A stretch of DNA of 64,000 nucleotides, from the NCBI RefSeq assembly GCF_000331225.1, contig NZ_ANFY01000010.1:96958-160957 (forward strand), in the 5' to 3' direction. The position numbers and the translations under genes are program-made. The stretch is from Sandarakinorhabdus sp. AAP62. GTDB lineage: Bacteria > Pseudomonadota > Alphaproteobacteria > Sphingomonadales > Sphingomonadaceae. Below the pieces are notes generated by a model, which had not been told where the DNA came from, did no database searches, and worked only from the letters and a program-made list of their open reading frames with translations. Below are positions 62,514 through 64,000 of the stretch, piece by piece; within the stretch, counting starts at the first letter, position 1; every line of letters starts with the position of its first letter.

Positions 62514-63464
62514 ATGGGCATGTCGCAGCCAAAGCGGGAGGTCGCCCGGATGGTCGAGGACGAACAGGGAAAAGCTGCATTCGCAGACGGCATTGGCCGC
62601 GGCCTGACCGTGGGTGCCTTGCTGGCCGAAGCCCGCGCCGCGGCCGGGCGGGATCTGGCCGATCTGGCGCGCGAAACGCGGGTGCCGCTGCGGCACCTGA
62701 TGGCCATCGAAGCCGATGATCATGAAGCGCTGCCGGCGCTGCCCTATGCCATGGGCTTTGTGAAGACCTTTGCGCGCAGTGTTGGCCTGAACCCGGAAGC
62801 CGTGGGCGCGCAGTTCCGCGCCGAAACCCGGCTGACGCCGCATGTGCCGACGCCGCCCAGCCTTGAGCCCATGGACGAGGCGCGGCTGCCGTCGCGCGGG
62901 CTGGCCTTCGCCGGCGCCGCCGTGCTGGTGCTGGTGGTTGGCGGGCTCGGCCTTTATGGCAGCGGCGTGCTGGATCCGGCGCCCAGCGCGCCCCCGGTTG
63001 CCGCCTCCCCGGACGCCGCCCCCCCGAACGCCGCCTCGCAGGCCGACAAGGCGCCTGCCGACGTGGCTGCGGCCCCACCGACCGCCGCGCCGGCCGCTGC
63101 AGCGCCTGCCGCCATCCCGACAGTCGGCGCCGTGGTGCTGACCGCGCGCGAGGATGTGTGGGTGAAAATCTACAGCCGCACCACCGGCCGCCGCGCCTTT
63201 CAGGGCCTGATGGTGGCCGGCAGCATTTATAATGTGCCGGGAGACCAGGGCCCGCTGGTGCTGCGTGCCGGCCGCGCCGGGGTGATCGACGTGACGGTGG
63301 CGGGCGTGAAGCTGCCGTCGCTCGGCGGCCCGGTGGAGACGATCGACGGGGTCGTGCTGACCGCGCCGGCCCTGGCCGAGCGTTTTGGCGCCGCCACCCC
63401 CGTTCAGGCTCCGGAAAGTCAGGCTGGGGCAAGTCGGGCCGCGCCATCACCTGCCACGCGCTGA
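62514..63464 (+). CDS. RodZ-like helix-turn-helix membrane protein
   Basis: A 316-residue protein with an N-terminal RodZ-type HTH (VGALLAEARAAAGRDLADLARETRVPLRHLMAIE), one membrane segment near residue 135 (LAFAGAAVLVLVVGGLGLYG), a Pro/Ala-rich linker and a C-terminal beta-rich DUF4115 domain (VLTAREDVWVKIYSRTTGRRAFQGLM). RodZ links MreB to the cell envelope in rod-shaped bacteria. ATG 62514 has AGGGA at 6-base spacing. Its place before a CpoB-like gene suggests an envelope-related operon. Confidence 0.88.
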   Translation: MGMSQPKREVARMVEDEQGKAAFADGIGRGLTVGALLAEARAAAGRDLADLARETRVPLRHLMAIEADDHEALPALPYAMGFVKTFARSVGLNPEAVGAQFRAETRLTPHVPTPPSLEPMDEARLPSRGLAFAGAAVLVLVVGGLGLYGSGVLDPAPSAPPVAASPDAAPPNAASQADKAPADVAAAPPTAAPAAAAPAAIPTVGAVVLTAREDVWVKIYSRTTGRRAFQGLMVAGSIYNVPGDQGPLVLRAGRAGVIDVTVAGVKLPSLGGPVETIDGVVLTAPALAERFGAATPVQAPESQAGASRAAPSPATR

Positions 63465-63481
63465 GTTCCCGGAGCCCGATC

Positions 63482-64000
63482 GTGACCCGTTTGCTGCCCG
63501 CCCTCCCCGCCCTGCTTGCCTTCGCTGTCCTGCTGCCCGCGCCGCTGGCGGCCCAGGCGGTGGATGTCGGCAAGCTCGATCGCCGGGTCGGCACGCTCGA
63601 ATCCGAGATGCGGGCCGTGCAGAGGAAGGTGTTCCCTGGCGGAAACGGACGCTTTTTCGAGCCCGAGATTCCGGCCCAGGCCGCCGCGCCTGCCCCGGCT
63701 CCGGAAACGCCGCCCGCCACCACGCCGATCGTCGATCTCACCGCGCGGGTCGACGCGCTGGAAGGCCAGCTGAAAACCATGACCGGCCAGATCGAGGCCA
63801 TGGAATATAAATTGCGCCAGCTGGAAGACGGCCAGCGCCGGCTGAAGGGTGACACGGAATTTCGCCTGAACGCGCTGGAAAATCCCGGTGGCGCCGCTCC
63901 GCCGGCCGATGGCGCCGCGCCGGCGGTGGTGCCGCCCGGCACGGCTGCGGTGCCGGGCAAGCCGCCGGCAACGGTGGCGGCCCCCGCGCCGGCCAAGCCT
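63482..64000 (+). CDS. CpoB/YbgF-like exported coiled-coil protein (3' partial)
   Basis: An open frame from GTG 63482 runs off the window end. It is easily missed because it lacks an early ATG. The GTG has GGAG at 7-base spacing, 17 bases after the RodZ-like stop. The translation begins with a signal peptide (ending near LAAQ), then a coiled-coil region (DVGKLDRRVGTLESEMRAV), a Pro/Ala linker and a second coiled-coil (DLTARVDALEGQLKTM ... MEYKLRQLED). This is the N-terminal layout of CpoB/YbgF of the Tol-Pal system; the TPR part would lie beyond the window. Confidence 0.8.
   Translation, partial: MTRLLPALPALLAFAVLLPAPLAAQAVDVGKLDRRVGTLESEMRAVQRKVFPGGNGRFFEPEIPAQAAAPAPAPETPPATTPIVDLTARVDALEGQLKTMTGQIEAMEYKLRQLEDGQRRLKGDTEFRLNALENPGGAAPPADGAAPAVVPPGTAAVPGKPPATVAAPAPAKP

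Noticed and set aside
62317..63996. N-terminal extension of typA over 560 codons
   Set aside because: Antisense to the RodZ-like and CpoB-like genes, low-complexity Pro/Arg/Ala translation; TypA homologues begin at the GTPase domain.
1..64000. CRISPR arrays, prophage or insertion sequences
   Set aside because: No regular spaced repeats, integrase, transposase or phage structural gene is seen; the only clear repeat is the inverted repeat before mmsB.

Overview
The window is 64 kb of GC-rich, densely packed chromosome from an alphaproteobacterium, most likely a member of the Sphingomonadales. This is inferred from gene content and order: RodZ-like and CpoB-like genes divergent from typA; rpe, a heparinase II/III gene and purH together; Entner-Doudoroff genes beside a TonB-dependent receptor; GC-rich palindromic repeats. 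I see no plasmid, phage, transposase or CRISPR signature. No gene-free stretch exceeds about 220 bases. Many neighbours overlap by ATGA, GTGA or TGATG junctions.

Region 1 (1-16.6 kb) is mostly housekeeping: a YcgN-like Cys-cluster protein, a YgjP-type metallopeptidase, then on the minus strand lptB, rpoN, a BepA-like M48 protease with TPRs, a DsbA-like thiol oxidoreductase and an alpha/beta hydrolase. A TauE/SafE permease, ftsK, a UbiH-family hydroxylase, two tandem Baeyer-Villiger-type monooxygenases and a trx/TPR - LON-domain - Trm112 trio follow. Region 2 (16.7-30.9 kb) has tRNA-Gly(GCC) with a clear terminator, a CDF metal transporter, a valine-catabolism-type cluster (mmsA, cupin, enoyl-CoA hydratase, mmsB) with a large inverted repeat in front of mmsB, short-form hisG with hisD, a serine hydrolase, purH, a heparinase II/III protein, rpe, a TlpA-like thioredoxin and a J-domain protein. 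Region 3 (31-36.8 kb) has an LplT-like MFS protein, a diheme cytochrome c paired with a beta-helix protein, and a two-gene ABC exporter.

Region 4 (36.8-57.6 kb) is the most interesting part: an alpha-glucan utilisation locus. One uninterrupted minus-strand run encodes a TonB-dependent receptor, a flavin-dependent tryptophan-halogenase homologue, a secreted alpha-amylase, a cytoplasmic GH13 glucosidase, an exported GH97 glucosidase, an exported esterase, and then zwf, glk and eda. A LacI-type regulator is divergent from it. Beyond the regulator a second minus-strand run encodes a sodium/sugar symporter, a cation:proton antiporter and a second halogenase homologue, divergent from a class B flavin monooxygenase. 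Both divergent promoter regions contain the rare word ACGTATTC, a candidate shared operator. Capture, hydrolysis, import, phosphorylation and part of the Entner-Doudoroff route are thus linked. The two halogenases keep the known catalytic motifs, but their role in sugar uptake is not explained.

Region 5 (57.6-64 kb) holds a MATE exporter, a small unrecognised secreted protein, folE, typA/bipA, a RodZ-like protein and the start of a CpoB-like coiled-coil protein that runs off the window. All starts and functions were judged by eye from codons, motifs and ribosome-binding sites; no database search was run.
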